A stretch of 64,000 nt of DNA, from assembly GCA_024663395.1 (NCBI GenBank), contig JANFAH010000034.1, forward strand, positions 310,001-374,000. The letters run 5' to 3'. Position 1 is the stretch's first letter. Every line of letters starts with the position of its first letter. Shown here one piece after another: positions 1 through 11,162 of this stretch. This DNA comes from Pisolithus tinctorius. Its lineage: Eukaryota > Basidiomycota > Agaricomycetes > Boletales > Pisolithaceae. Made by a program: the position numbers and the translations under genes. The notes under the pieces are model-generated. The model ran no database searches, was not told the DNA's origin, and saw nothing but the letters and a program-made list of their open reading frames with translations.

Positions 1-54
1 AGTGGGGATGATGCCAATGATCAGGATGCTGCTAATTGGATGGATGTAGATTAA
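1..54 (+). CDS. Possible C-terminal end of a gene entering from the left
   Basis: The first 17 codons are open in frame 1 and end in TAA at 52-54. They encode an acidic, Asp/Asn-rich tail ending W-M-D-V-D. No intron or domain is visible. It could be the last codons of a transposon ORF or chance; nothing upstream can be inspected. Confidence 0.15.
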   Translation, partial: SGDDANDQDAANWMDVD

Positions 55-1857
55 CATGTCCATAGAATGTACTATTACCATTTCATTGTTGCTATTCCTG
101 AGAATGATCATCCCTGCCCACTTTTGCTTTACATGGTGCAGATATGGTCTCTCTGGTGTGTGCCATCCCATTTGAGTCTGGCCAGGTGACTGGCCTTGCA
201 ATTTATAAATCCACTGGTACAGCTAAGCTAGTGCACACCCACAGCACCCTCAAATCATGCATGGTACTTGCCACATATGTCCTGCACAATTGCAAGGGTT
301 TAACCCTCTGACCCAGGTTGAGGCTGTGCAATCATGGCCTATGCTGCTTAATGCTGATGCTGCCAGCAAATAGCACTCGACATTGCCCATTCCTGTCTAT
401 GCCACTCGATGCCAGTGACACCTGACCTCTGCCACTACCTTTCCCATGTGTGCCACCTGATGCCATCGACACCCACCCCCTGCCAGCACCTCACATCCAT
501 GCTGCCAGCCCATTCCAGCCTACACAGCTGCTCATTTCTGTCTATGCCACTTGATGCTGTCAACTTCTGCCCCCTGCCAGTACCTCATATCCATACTGCT
601 ACCCCATTCCTGCATATGCTGCCTGATGCTGTCAACACCTGCCCCCTGCCAGTACCTCATATCCATGCCACCACCCCATTCCTGTCTATGCTGCATGATC
701 CCACCATGTACTGGTCACTCCCATTGGCTGCCACTTGGTGCCACTGGCTTCTGCTCTGCACTAGTGATTACTGCTCCCTGCCTGCTACTGCTGTGTCATG
801 CTGGTGAGTTCTGCTGGCAATGCATGTTGCACTCTCCTCACTACCCCACCCTGCCTCTATATGCAAAACTATGCTGACACATACTAGTGTATGTGGCCAT
901 ATGCTTTTGCATCTTCACTGGCTTACCACTTACCACACTGTCAGATGCAAGAAAATGCCACTTTTGCCTCAGTCATGCTCAGATGGTCCTTGCCACTGGT
1001 ACTTGCCACTCCAGTAATCCACCTGGTATTTGGTGCAATGGCATATCATGTTTCCACCATGTGCTGGGAGTTGCTGCTGGGTGCCACTGTATGCCCTGGA
1101 CATACTGTGTTGTCATGTTGGGCTGCCCTATGTACACAATGCAGATCTAGTCTGGGCTATGCTATATATGTCCCTATGACATGATGATATTCTATTTGAA
1201 GCCTCTCCATGTAACACCTATCTTAAGAGGAGGTTAAAATTAAGACTCTGTAAAGAAGGTCTCAGGCTTCTGTGGTAAGAAGACTGAGGTGCACGAGGAA
1301 AAACTAATTGCCTAAGTGCGAAGAATTATTATGTAAGCTTGTATGCTGTAAGCAAATAAACATAGGGGACACATGTTCCAACAACCTAAAAATATAATTG
1401 TAGCCAATTCTGGTGTCATGCATGACAATACAACTGTAGCCAATCCTGAATGACACATGACAACATAATCACAGCTGATCCCTATGTTATGGTGACAACT
1501 CATAGGTTGGCTCAGCCTCTGCTGGCCCATGTCACATGACCAATTGTCAACCTCCACTGGCTGTGTCACACAGCCTAACTAGGTACATGGGCTCCATGCT
1601 GTGTGCACTCCAGTAATTCCATAAGTTCCTGTATACCAGTTGTCAGTGAGTCATGCACAGGTGAACTTGGAAAAAACTTCATAGGCTGTTTGCTGCTTGT
1701 CCAAACCAGATCCCTGGTCACTTCATGGCTCGTAGTAGTCTCCCATGCTTGTTTTCACTTGCTCCGACTGAAACCTTTTGTGTAGTAGACTTGTGGCTGT
1801 GTACATTACCTGTTGCATGGGCCATGGATTGTCCAAGTGTCACTGTTGATCATCACA
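55..1857. other. Non-coding, CpG-poor low-complexity region
   Basis: I see no convincing gene here. The sequence is rich in TG and CA and almost free of CG, like the decayed transposon sequence elsewhere in the window. The open frames present overlap each other and encode Cys/His/Pro/Leu-rich strings that follow the tandem repeat at 409-700. No tRNA, LTR pair or terminal inverted repeat could be recognised. Confidence 0.5.
409..700. repeat. Imperfect tandem repeat, about 72-bp unit
   Basis: A unit beginning GATGCTGTCAAC at 553 recurs at 625, exactly 72 bp later, with about 90 percent identity by eye. Two more diverged units precede it (near 410 and 461), and a partial unit ends near 696. All contain versions of TGCCAGTACCTCA and CCCCATTCCTG. 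The repeat explains the overlapping open frames here, so they should not be read as genes. Confidence 0.6.
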
Positions 1858-2822
1858 TCACATTTTCTGAACAATTTTTGGCAGGAATTCTTTGTTGAAG
1901 CTGTGTAAATAGAGATCTCCAACTTCATCAGCCTCAAGCTGTCTCAAGACCTGTAGATATGTTGCCAAGTTGAGGAAATGTAGCCTGTAAATTGTTAGCT
2001 GCTCCTGTGAATGAACTTTTCTCCTTGTGAGCCTGTCAACAAGATTGTAAATATCATCTGTTGAATACTGTTGATCCCATTCCCTAGACCCTGGATATGA
2101 GCATGCAACAGCCACCACGAACTTGGGCCAGCTTGAATGCTCCTCGACAAACTCATACCAGGCATTAGAACTTGCACTGCCTGCATACCAACATGCCCAT
2201 TTGGCCCATTCTTGATTGTTGAAACACTCTGCATGTTCACAAAGTCTTCAAACACTTTCAAGATACCTAAATAGGTCAGTTGCACATCCTGAGAATTGTG
2301 ATGCATCACTCAAATGTCTTGGCAGCATACCCTCGATCCACTTTGGCACATTCTCAGGGCTTCTTTGTAAAATTTCCACAATCAACTTGCCTTCAGAATT
2401 CACTCTCAACTCATGTGACTTTCATGAACATCACTCACCTTTCATTTTCTGCTTGAGTAGAAGACCTGAAAATTTCCTAAATTCTGAGTGCAGATTGCAG
2501 TGAAACTAAAAATTCCAAAAGACTTAGCTAATTGTCCCAAGTGCTCACAGTGATAAGATGGTGGCTTCTTTCCCCAAAATGGACAGAACCAACCCTCACA
2601 GTGGGCTCCAGATGTAGGAATAGGTAATAGAGAGTACCTAGAATTAGTAAATGTTAGTGGTGGGCGAGTATTGTGCTCAACCCAAGAGGGAGGTTCATGC
2701 TGGAGAAAAGAAGTGTAGTAAAAGTGTAAAAATTGCGCACTAAAAGGAAAACTTAGCTCTGGGCTGCTGCCTGCTATACTAAACCTATTGCCAGTCCTCC
2801 TGGCCCTTTGGGTACTCCCCAA
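1858..2822 (-). pseudogene. Decayed retroelement gag-like fragments
   Basis: Minus-strand fragments in several frames resemble retrotransposon gag. One (2118-1858) has the alpha-helical, aromatic-poor character of a capsid, with YRLHFLNLATYL and LYLHSFNKEFLPKI. Another (near 2600) has spaced Cys/His residues, GAHCEGWFCPFW followed by YHCEHLGQL, resembling a piece near 37100 in Gypsy-B (GAHCKGFCCCF). The order of the two parts on the strand is the reverse of a normal gag, so they may come from different insertions or a rearrangement. No complete ORF remains. Confidence 0.3.
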
Positions 2823-2847
2823 AGTAATAATTCTAACCTTGAAAACT

Positions 2848-3088
2848 TAACAAAGGTATGAATTTCTACACTATGTCAGTACCAAGTAAACGAGCGGGAA
2901 TCTAGCTATACTCACCTCAGTGTATGGAGTAGTCACTGAGGTGGAAAACAACAGTGCAGAAAATTTATAGTATGGTAATTAGTAAGCGCATTGACATTGG
3001 AATTTAATTCCGAGGGTTGGGGAGAAATTCCAAGCCCTCTGGGTGAAACTCCAAGACACTACCATAATTCCAGATCACATTCTCAACA
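2848..3088 (-). repeat. Copia-2 3' LTR
   Basis: This is a 241-bp LTR. Read on the minus strand it starts TGTTGAGAAT at 3088 and ends CCTTTGTTA at 2848. The polypurine tract (GAGGGGGAG, minus strand) abuts its start at 3089-3097. It matches the other LTR at about 92 percent by eye, and most differences are CG against TG/CA or CA against TG. Confidence 0.9.
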
Positions 3089-3104
3089 CTCCCCCTCAAT
3101 TGGA

Positions 3105-3753
3105 ACAAAGTCTGAGTGCAGATGTGAAGTGTTTTGCCTTGATGCTAGGTAGAGGTTTGGTAAGGGTATTGGCAACCATGTCATCAGTAGGACAATAAAT
3201 TAAATGAAAGGAATGGTTTTCTGCAGTGAAATGAATGAAATGGTATTGTATATTGATGTGCTTGGTGTGAGCATGGTAGCTGCCATCCTTGGTGAGTGTG
3301 ATGGCAGATTGGCTGTCGGAATACAGTGGGATAGGGTGTTTGAGTGGCCAGGAGACTTCCCCAATGAGTCATCAAAGCCACAGGCCTCTTTGGCTGCATG
3401 AGTTGCTGCAATGTACTCCACTTCAGCAGTGGAGAGCATTATGAGTTCTTCTTTCCATGAAGCCCAACTGATAGCTCCTCCATCCAGTAGATAGGTGTAT
3501 CTGCTTATAGCATGTCAATGCTCCTGTGAAGCTCCATCTGCATCAGTATAGCCCTTGAGGCCTCATTCTGTATTTCCAAATGTCAAAGCAAGTGCTTTTG
3601 TGCCTGCAATATACCTGTAAATTTGCTTTACAGCTTTCCATTGAGTTGTGTTGGGTGCATTGTTGAACTGCATGACTGTGGAGATAGCAAATGCAATGTC
3701 AGGGTGTGTTCCAGTGGCAAGGTGCATGAGGGAGCCAACAGCAGCATGGTAGG
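3105..3753 (-). pseudogene. Copia-2 RNase H region and RT end, broken
   Basis: On the minus strand this encodes the copia RT/RNase H linker (AAVGSLMHLATGTHPDIAF, then WKAVKQIYRYIAGTK) and the RNase H motif LSTAEVEYIAATHAAKEA. Frames change between these parts. The upstream continuation lies beyond Copia-1, at 8937-8975 (AKEAACMKNVPY), and then beyond the solo LTR at 9709 and above. Confidence 0.8.
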
Positions 3754-4095
3754 TGTGGGAATACCAATCCGCCGTCACACCCAAATAAGGAAACGATGAC
3801 GCGCAGAGAGCGCGGGAGATATGTCATAACCCCAAGAAGGGGACAAACAAAGCAAAAAAAATTACAAAGGCGGGAGTAGGGGTGGACGCGCCCCAACAGA
3901 TGAGATATCAAATATACGACGTAGATATAAGGTAGCTACCGCAGGGGATAGAATCCCTATGAGACGAGAACGTCACCTCGTCGACCCGCATCCCTGTCTG
4001 AGCACGCTGAGTCTTAAACCGAGCACCCTCTTGCACAACCTTGCCTGTACCTAATCACTCCAACGTCAGTTACCGCGCACGCAACATACCTAACA
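3754..4095 (+). repeat. Copia-1 5' LTR
   Basis: This LTR starts TGTGGGAATACC and ends CATACCTAACA. A TATA-like GTAGATATAAGG lies near 3920 and could position the transcript start. Compared with the 3' LTR it has TG where the other has CG at two places (near 3900 and 4041) and one extra A in the A-run near 3855. Confidence 0.96.
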
Positions 4096-4113
4096 GGTTA
4101 TGAGCCCCGTCTG
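4096..4113 (+). promoter_or_regulatory. Copia-1 primer-binding site, initiator-tRNA half type
   Basis: The bases directly after the LTR, GGTTATGAGCCCCGTCTG, contain the complement of an initiator tRNA-Met anticodon arm (GGGCTCATAACC with CAT in the middle). Drosophila copia uses an internal site of this kind, primed by a 5' half of tRNA-iMet rather than by the tRNA 3' end. Copia-2 has the same core at 35399-35410. Confidence 0.75.
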
Positions 4114-4196
4114 CTCGTAACTGACCTCGTCGCCAAGCCACCAACATAGAGCCGAGAAGATCCACCCGCTTATCCGTCAGGAGGGGGAGAATAGAG

Positions 4197-7100
4197 ATGT
4201 CGAGAGCAAGGGCACCGGCCAATCCGCAAGGCACGACGCCCGAAGGGGACGGACCCCCTAATGCACAGACCAATGAACCGACGCCGTCCTCACCTGTAGC
4301 ACCGATAGCGTCAGCTAGTGCCTCGAGGACGCCTCAGGTAACGTCCAACTCACCAATAGGTTCGCCCACAGTTGCAGGGCCCTCGTCACAACCGACAGGA
4401 CCGGGCCCAGCCATCGATGGGTCCTCGACGTCGACGACGGCGTTGTCGAAGGGGAAGGGACGAGCTAGGTCCAGAGAAAGAGGACGAGAAGGAGAGATGA
4501 AAATAGTCAAGACGGAGAAGCTCACCTCTAATAACTGGGCAGCGTGGAAAAAGAAGATCGCCGCCGTACTTCGGCTCCAGGATCTGTACGAGATGGTGAC
4601 AGGGGATGACCCACAGCCGTCCGAGACCCTACCGGACGAATTGAATGCCTGGCGGAAACGTGACAAACACGCGTACGCGACGCTTATGGCAAACCTCGCT
4701 AACGATCAGACCGTACATGCCCAATCAGAGACAGAGACTAGTGCCACGCTGTGGCGTAATCTACACGTGGTACACGAAACCCAGGGCCAGCAGTCCATCG
4801 CTGCTATTAGGCGCGAGATCTATGGCCTCAAGGCGCAGGAGGACACGGACCTCCCCGATCATATCACTAGACTACGTGACTTGCAGAACCGGCTGTATGA
4901 AATGGGTGACGTCATGCCTGATCCCCAGTTCCAAGCCGTATTGCTGTCGTCACTCCCTACCTCGTGGGATAGCTATACCTCCGGCTTCCTCGGAGGGTCG
5001 CACTCACAAACAACAAAGATATCTACGCAAGAGATAATATCGCTACTCTGCACCGAGTGGGAACGCCGCAAGCGTGAAGGCGGAGAGAGTGGGCATTACG
5101 CCAAGAGCGGCGGGAGCAATAAACGAAAGGCCGATCATCTGGGCCCGTGTGACATATGCGGTCGCACCAATCACAAAACCTCCGAGTGCCGCTTCAAGAA
5201 TAAACCTAAATGCGGACACTGCCGATGGTTTGGCCACACCACTCAGGAGTGTTGGACCAACCCGGATAACAAAGATAAACGGCGAAGACAGAGATCTAGA
5301 GACCGGGATAGAGACCGGGATAGAGATCGGGATAGGAAGCGGTCTAGTAAACGCTCCAGACAATCAGATAAGGCACATCGCACGGTGGAGAATATGGACT
5401 CCAAAGACGATGTAGCATTCTCCTCTACCGAAAGTGTAGATACAAAGTCCCCCAAATCAGAGGCTTATTCTGCGTACGTGTGGTTGGCTGATAGCGCTAC
5501 AACATCGCACATCTGCGCTCATCGCGAAGCATTCACTACCTACGAGGTACTACCAGATAAAACAGTCTCCGGAATAGGTACCAAGCCAGCTGCCGTACCC
5601 AGACGAGGCACAGTCACGGTGAATAGCCAAATAGGTGACCGGACAGTCACTGTTAATTTACGCGATGTGTTACATGTGCCGTCATCGCCTAACAACCTAT
5701 TTTCAATTGGCCGCTTAGACGCACAAGGTGGCCGCTCCATCAGTGGAGGAGGCCAGATCGAGTTACGCAACTCCTCAGGGGACGTCATCGCACTGGGGAA
5801 GCGGAAAAATCATTTATACGAACTACAATTTACAGTACCTACGAGGAGCGAGCAAACCAGTCTCGCTGGTGAAACAACCTCGTGGAAAACATGGCATAAA
5901 CGCTTTGGCCATATTGGGATAAGCGGACTGCGCCGCCTGTTCCATAAAAAGTTAGTGAAAGGGTTCGAAGTCGATCCGAACTCGCCCAATTTCAATTGCG
6001 AGGCGTGCACTGCCGCTAAACAGACACGTGAACCTCACCCATCCGAGGCAACCCATCGGGCCTCGGCAGCGGGAGAATTAACTCATACGGACGTATGGGG
6101 GCCGTCACGTACGACGTCCATACACGGTCATCGATACTATATATCATTTATCGATGATGCAACAAGGTACGCTACGACGTACTACATGAAACAAAAGGGG
6201 GAAGCAACAGAACGCGTGAAAGAATACGTGCAGATGTTGGAAAGACAGAAAGACATACTCCCTAAACGAATCAGATGCGATAATGGGACTGAATACATCA
6301 ACAACGCACTGATAACATGGTGCAAAGAAAAAGGAATACTGTTAGAACCTACGGCACTGTACTCGCCATCCCAGAACGGCGTAGCTGAGCGATTCAATCG
6401 CACCGTCGTAGAGCTTGGACGAGCGATGCTACTGGCAAGAGACATGCCGAAATTCCTGTGGTGCGAAGCCATAAGTCATGCAGTTTATGTGCGCAATCGC
6501 GCATGGACACGCACCTATGAAAGAACGCCCTACGAGGGATGGTATGGGCAAGAGCCCGACGTATCACACTTGCAAGAGTTTGGAACACGCGTGTGGATCC
6601 TCGACGAGCACCAAACGATCTCCAAGCTGGATGCGAGATCGCACGCGCACCCATTTGTGGGCTTCCTAGATGGCCCGCGCGCTGTTCAGTACTTCGACAC
6701 ACGCACAAGACAAATACGTACCTCGAGAAATTATCGATTCCATCCAGAAATCAACCCGCCTCCTCGAGATCTGCCGCTTGCAGGGGGAAACACTGGAGGC
6801 GAGGGAGAAAGGACCGTCAGCGATAAGGCGGAATCAAAACGGAAACAAACAGAGTCACCTGACGAGCCCATGAGGCGAAGCAAAAGGATCCGGACGTCAC
6901 ACGATTACAACGTGTTGAACGATCCATTACCCGATTTGGACGAATTGCTAAACGATGATCAAACATCGGAGAATCGCGAACTCTCGTCAGCGGAACGAGT
7001 ATACTTAGCATTCAATGAAAGCACACTGGGGGAAGGCGACCCCAAAACACTACAAGAGGCTAAAGCCTCACCTGAGTGGCCGGAATGGCAAAAGGCCATA

Positions 7101-8588
7101 GAGGCCGAATTACAACAATTGCGAGAAAAAGGGACATGGATATTAGTAGATCCACCAGAGGGGCGTAAGCCCGTATCAAATAAATGGGTGTTTACCCGAA
7201 AATATGACAGGGACGGGGTACTCCAGAAATACAAGGCGAGATTAGTCGCCAGGGGGTATTCCCAGGTCCCGGGAATGGATTACAACAATACCTATTCCCC
7301 AGTCGTTAGACTAGAAACAATACGCCTTATCTTATCATTGGCCAATGCCCAAAACTGGGAAATCCAACAAATGGATGTAAAGGGCGCATACTTAAATGGT
7401 AAATTAAAAGAAGAAATATATATGGAACAGCCCGAGGGTTTCGACGATGAAACCGGACGCTTATGCAAATTAATTAAAACATTATACGGATTGAAACAAT
7501 CCAGACGAGAGTGGAACGAAGAGCTGAATGGCCAGTTACAAACCGTCGGCTTCGCTCGACTCCACTCCGATCCGTGTGTATACATAAGAAAAACCTCGAC
7601 TACGATCGAGATCATTACGGTATGGGTAGACAACCTAGTACTCGTCACCAACACTGCCGAACTTATGACTAAATTAAAATTACAACTACAAAATATATTC
7701 GAGGTAACAGACCTCGGAGACCCAAGTAAACTAGTTGGGATTGAGATCACACGAAATCGCACCAGTGGAACAATTACCCTCGGCCAAACACGCTATATCG
7801 AGGGACTACTACAAAAATATGGAATGACCGACACAAACCCAGTCAAAACTCCACTCGATCCGGGCACGCGGCTAAGTCCATGTGACACCGAGACCGAAGG
7901 TGTACCTAACGGCAATTACGCGACACTCATAGGGCACCTAATGTATGCATCAGTGGCCACGAGGCCCGATATAACGTATGCGGTCAATAGACTCGCATCC
8001 TTCACGGCAAATCCCGACTTGTCCCATTGGACAGCAGCAAAAAGAATACTAAGATATCTAGCGGGAACTAAAAACTATGGGATCACCTATAAAGCCGATC
8101 CAACTCATCCCGAACATAATAAATTAATTATGTATTCAGATGCTGACTTCGCTAACGACGATGATCGGATATCAATCTCAGGATACGTATCCGCCCTCAA
8201 CCAGGGCGCGATCACGTGGTACTCAAAGAAACAAAATCACGTGGCTCTCTCCACGGCAGAAGCCGAATACATATCGATGGCGAACGCAACACGCGAAATC
8301 ATATGGCTACGAAGCCTGCTAAGTGAGCTAGATCGCACACAATTAGAGGCCACAACGCTATACGGCGACAATCAATCAGCGCTAGCAATCGCGAAAAATG
8401 CGCAATACCACCAAAGATCAAAACACTTTGATACTAAAAACCATTTTATTCGCGACTGCGCGAAGAGAGAAATAATTGACTTAAAATATTGCCCTACGGT
8501 CGAAATGACGGCCGATATCTTCACTAAAGCATTAACCAGACCGAAACACGAACATAACAGAGAAGCCTTGGGTATGACCCCGGCTTGA
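4197..8588 (+). CDS. Copia-1 gag-pol polyprotein
   Basis: One uninterrupted ORF of 1463 codons. In order: gag; two CCHC knuckles (CDICGRTNHKTSEC near residue 318, CGHCRWFGHTTQEC near 340); an Arg-Asp-rich stretch from a 12-bp tandem repeat (near 5300-5336); aspartic protease (WLADSATTS, near 431); integrase with the HHCC domain (near 566) and catalytic D, D and E in HTDVWGP, CDNGTEY and GVAERF (about 630, 695, 730); RT from about 965; RNase H with YSDADFA, STAEAEY and YGDNQS from about 1314. The RT active-site box, normally YVDD, reads WVDN: the second catalytic Asp (residue 1146, bases 7632-7634) is Asn, so this copy is probably unable to reverse-transcribe by itself. The start is the first ATG after the leader. 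Confidence 0.95.
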   Translation: MSRARAPANPQGTTPEGDGPPNAQTNEPTPSSPVAPIASASASRTPQVTSNSPIGSPTVAGPSSQPTGPGPAIDGSSTSTTALSKGKGRARSRERGREGEMKIVKTEKLTSNNWAAWKKKIAAVLRLQDLYEMVTGDDPQPSETLPDELNAWRKRDKHAYATLMANLANDQTVHAQSETETSATLWRNLHVVHETQGQQSIAAIRREIYGLKAQEDTDLPDHITRLRDLQNRLYEMGDVMPDPQFQAVLLSSLPTSWDSYTSGFLGGSHSQTTKISTQEIISLLCTEWERRKREGGESGHYAKSGGSNKRKADHLGPCDICGRTNHKTSECRFKNKPKCGHCRWFGHTTQECWTNPDNKDKRRRQRSRDRDRDRDRDRDRKRSSKRSRQSDKAHRTVENMDSKDDVAFSSTESVDTKSPKSEAYSAYVWLADSATTSHICAHREAFTTYEVLPDKTVSGIGTKPAAVPRRGTVTVNSQIGDRTVTVNLRDVLHVPSSPNNLFSIGRLDAQGGRSISGGGQIELRNSSGDVIALGKRKNHLYELQFTVPTRSEQTSLAGETTSWKTWHKRFGHIGISGLRRLFHKKLVKGFEVDPNSPNFNCEACTAAKQTREPHPSEATHRASAAGELTHTDVWGPSRTTSIHGHRYYISFIDDATRYATTYYMKQKGEATERVKEYVQMLERQKDILPKRIRCDNGTEYINNALITWCKEKGILLEPTALYSPSQNGVAERFNRTVVELGRAMLLARDMPKFLWCEAISHAVYVRNRAWTRTYERTPYEGWYGQEPDVSHLQEFGTRVWILDEHQTISKLDARSHAHPFVGFLDGPRAVQYFDTRTRQIRTSRNYRFHPEINPPPRDLPLAGGNTGGEGERTVSDKAESKRKQTESPDEPMRRSKRIRTSHDYNVLNDPLPDLDELLNDDQTSENRELSSAERVYLAFNESTLGEGDPKTLQEAKASPEWPEWQKAIEAELQQLREKGTWILVDPPEGRKPVSNKWVFTRKYDRDGVLQKYKARLVARGYSQVPGMDYNNTYSPVVRLETIRLILSLANAQNWEIQQMDVKGAYLNGKLKEEIYMEQPEGFDDETGRLCKLIKTLYGLKQSRREWNEELNGQLQTVGFARLHSDPCVYIRKTSTTIEIITVWVDNLVLVTNTAELMTKLKLQLQNIFEVTDLGDPSKLVGIEITRNRTSGTITLGQTRYIEGLLQKYGMTDTNPVKTPLDPGTRLSPCDTETEGVPNGNYATLIGHLMYASVATRPDITYAVNRLASFTANPDLSHWTAAKRILRYLAGTKNYGITYKADPTHPEHNKLIMYSDADFANDDDRISISGYVSALNQGAITWYSKKQNHVALSTAEAEYISMANATREIIWLRSLLSELDRTQLEATTLYGDNQSALAIAKNAQYHQRSKHFDTKNHFIRDCAKREIIDLKYCPTVEMTADIFTKALTRPKHEHNREALGMTPA

Positions 8589-8595
8589 GGGGGAG
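8587..8595 (+). promoter_or_regulatory. Copia-1 polypurine tract
   Basis: GAGGGGGAG lies directly before the 3' LTR start TGTGGG at 8596 and overlaps the TGA that ends the ORF. It is the expected primer for plus-strand synthesis. Confidence 0.85.
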
Positions 8596-8936
8596 TGTGG
8601 GAATACCAATCCGCCGTCACACCCAAATAAGGAAACGATGACGCGCAGAGAGCGCGGGAGATATGTCATAACCCCAAGAAGGGGACAAACAAAGCAAAAA
8701 AATTACAAAGGCGGGAGTAGGGGTGGACGCGCCCCAACAGACGAGATATCAAATATACGACGTAGATATAAGGTAGCTACCGCAGGGGATAGAATCCCTA
8801 TGAGACGAGAACGTCACCTCGTCGACCCGCATCCCTGTCTGAGCACGCTGAGTCTTAAACCGAGCACCCTCTTGCACAACCTCGCCTGTACCTAATCACT
8901 CCAACGTCAGTTACCGCGCACGCAACATACCTAACA
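8596..8936 (+). repeat. Copia-1 3' LTR
   Basis: A 341-bp copy of the 5' LTR, followed by the second target-site copy GTAGG at 8937-8941. It keeps CG at the two sites where the 5' LTR has TG, so it is closer to the ancestral state. Confidence 0.96.
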
Positions 8937-8975
8937 GTAGGGTACATTCTTCATGCATGCAGCTTCTTTGGCTGG

Positions 8976-9708
8976 TGTCAAGTCTGGGCCTACTCCGACC
9001 AACTCCAACACTAAACAAGGTCTAGAGAAGGGTTCAGAAGCAAGTCTGACACAAAGGAACAGAACTCCAACTGGCAGAGTGTTGGCAAGAATGAAGTCTG
9101 CTGAGACAAAGGCAGAGCAGAATGAGGGCATTGGCTTTAGCTTGTGCACTACCCCCTTGCACAATCTCAGCCCTCATATTTCAGAGGGAGAGTACAGATG
9201 GAGAGTCAGAGGTAACTCTGACAGACAGAGGTCAGAGACAGAAGGAGTAGGAACTAAGTTGATATTCATACTGAGGAATGGCAGAGTATGATACATGCTT
9301 TTATACTACTACAGAGGTACAGTAACCAGAATTGGAACTGACATACAGAGACTCATAAATTTTCAAGTAAAACTTCCTGGATGATGAATGAAAGGTAGAT
9401 GGAGGACATACAAACGGGTAACATAGATCATCCAGAAAAGGAAACAGTCCATGTGCTGGACCATGCAGTGTGCATGCTGCAGAGTACCTGACTGTGCACT
9501 GTCAGGGAGAAGTCTGAAGGTAGTCACATGACTCCTCAGAGAGTGGTCTGAATGGTCTGGCTGAAGAGCAGTACAGGTCCAACAGCAGTTGGAGTGGAGA
9601 TGGTTCATAAATGATAGAAGGTGGGCAGAGTTGGCATGAGTGGGCGAATGACCAGCAGAAAAGGGTGTGGAGTTAGTGAGGACACAGGATGAATGCACAG
9701 TCATGACA
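8976..9708 (-). mobile_element. Solo LTR-A (gypsy), inserted in Copia-2
   Basis: A 733-bp LTR. On the plus strand it begins TGTCAAGTCTGGGCC and ends CAGTCATGACA, flanked by the duplication GCTGG at 8971-8975 and 9709-9713. The true orientation is minus, judged from the full Gypsy-A element at 59762. No internal region remains, so it is a product of LTR-LTR recombination. It lies between the RT and RNase H parts of Copia-2. Confidence 0.93.
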
Positions 9709-10628
9709 GCTGGTTGCAGAATTTCTCTGCAGGAGAGTTTTATGCTGTGGTCCATTGGAATTGTGGCTGGTTTGCAGTTGGTGAGGTTGTATTTCATTAG
9801 GATGGCCTCAATGTATGACTGCTGCGACAGGGATATGGTGCAGGCTTCTCTATTCCATGTCACCTTCATTCCAAGTAGCCAACTGATGGGCCCTAGGTTG
9901 GAGATTTTAAAATGAGTGCTGATCTCCTGTTTAAACAAGTGAATTAATAATGGGGAACTGCCTGTTACAGTGCAGTCATTGATGTGGCTGGTGAGGATGA
10001 GAATTTCCAATCCTATGTGACCATAGAATACTCCCCAGTCTGCATGTGCTCTGGTGAGCCCAAGATCTGCAAGGGTAGCACACAGCTTCTGGTACCACTG
10101 AAGCATGCCTTGTTTTGAGCTGTACAATGCTACATTTAGCTTCCCAACTGGACAGGAAAAATTCCACCCTACAGCATAGCCCTCAGGGAGCTCCATGTAG
10201 ATGTCTTTGCCATCTCCAAGTTTGCCATTGAGGAATGCCAAGTGGAAATCAAATACATTGATATGACAGTCATTGCGTGCAGCAATTGCTAGTATGGTGT
10301 GGAGACATGTGAGTCTTGCAACAGGAGCATATGTTTCATCATAGTCAATGCCCTGGATCTGAGAGTAGCCCTTAGCAACTAGGCAGGCCCTGTACTTCTC
10401 GATTTCTCTGGTGGCATTGCATTTGATCTTGAAGACCCATTTGCATCCTACAATGTTTGCACCTTTGGGGCACTCAATGACATCCCAGGTATGTGCTTCC
10501 TCTAGGCTCTTTAATTCCACATTTATGGCATTTTGCCACTTCAGCCAGTCAGCTTGGGATTTTGCCTCATGGACTGTTGATGGGTCCAGCCCTTTGGCTT
10601 TGGCCATCCCTGCCACCATAGCATACAC
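9709..10628 (-). pseudogene. Copia-2 reverse transcriptase, inactive
   Basis: The minus strand encodes the copia RT core: WVFKIKCNATREIEKYRACLV, AKGYSQIQGIDYDETYAPVA, NVFDFHLAFLNGKL, then LLGMKVTWNR and SYIEAILMKYNL. The catalytic YVDD box has become HIND (first Asp to Asn; preceding base C). The open frame runs on into the solo LTR past 9708, so its last roughly 115 codons are not RT. On the other side the frame breaks before integrase. Confidence 0.85.
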
Positions 10629-11162
10629 AATGTTAGTGTTGTCCTCATTGGTAGCTAGTTCTTCATCAAATACATAGGTGGCATTCTCTTGGGATTTAGG
10701 GCTGTTAGGGTTGCTGTTGCTCTCTCAGTGTTCTTTTACAAAGTCAAGAGGGATGTGCCCATCACAAGTGCCTTCCCCTGCATGTAGGCGCCTCATATAG
10801 TCTGATTTGAAGTGCTGGTGAGTGGAATGACAAGGTTGAGGTGGAGGTGTTTCGAAATTCTCTCCAAGTGGGTCCAAAATGAGTCTCGGAATTTCCAAAG
10901 TTGCTTTGGTGGGTCACTCAACCATCTGCAGGGCCTCAGAATTTCCCTGTGAAGCTGCAGAATTTCATTCTGAGGCTTTGGAATTTCCTCCTGAGGCATC
11001 AGAATTCCCCTGCTCCCCCTCGTGCAGCACACCATGGGGTACAGACACATCTCAGCACTTGAGAATGACACTTCTTTCAATTCCAATTGCTCATGTGTCA
11101 GGCCAGTAGATGCAGTGGCCATCACTCTCAGGGTCAAAACCTACCCAGTGTCTGTCTCAGGC

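Larger units (their letters stand above)
3754..8936 (+). mobile_element. Copia-1: young, nearly intact copia retrotransposon
   Basis: A complete Ty1/copia element: 342-bp 5' LTR, primer site, one long gag-pol ORF, polypurine tract and 341-bp 3' LTR. The 5-bp target-site duplication GTAGG lies at 3749-3753 and 8937-8941. The LTRs differ by two substitutions and one A in a homopolymer, so insertion was recent. It sits inside the RT/RNase H region of Copia-2, in the opposite orientation. Its CpG-rich composition contrasts sharply with the old sequence around it, as expected of an element that has had little time to lose CpG. Confidence 0.97.

Noticed and set aside
409..1184. Overlapping Cys/Pro/Leu-rich open frames as genes
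   Set aside because: They overlap in several frames, follow a tandem repeat and show no splice structure or domain.
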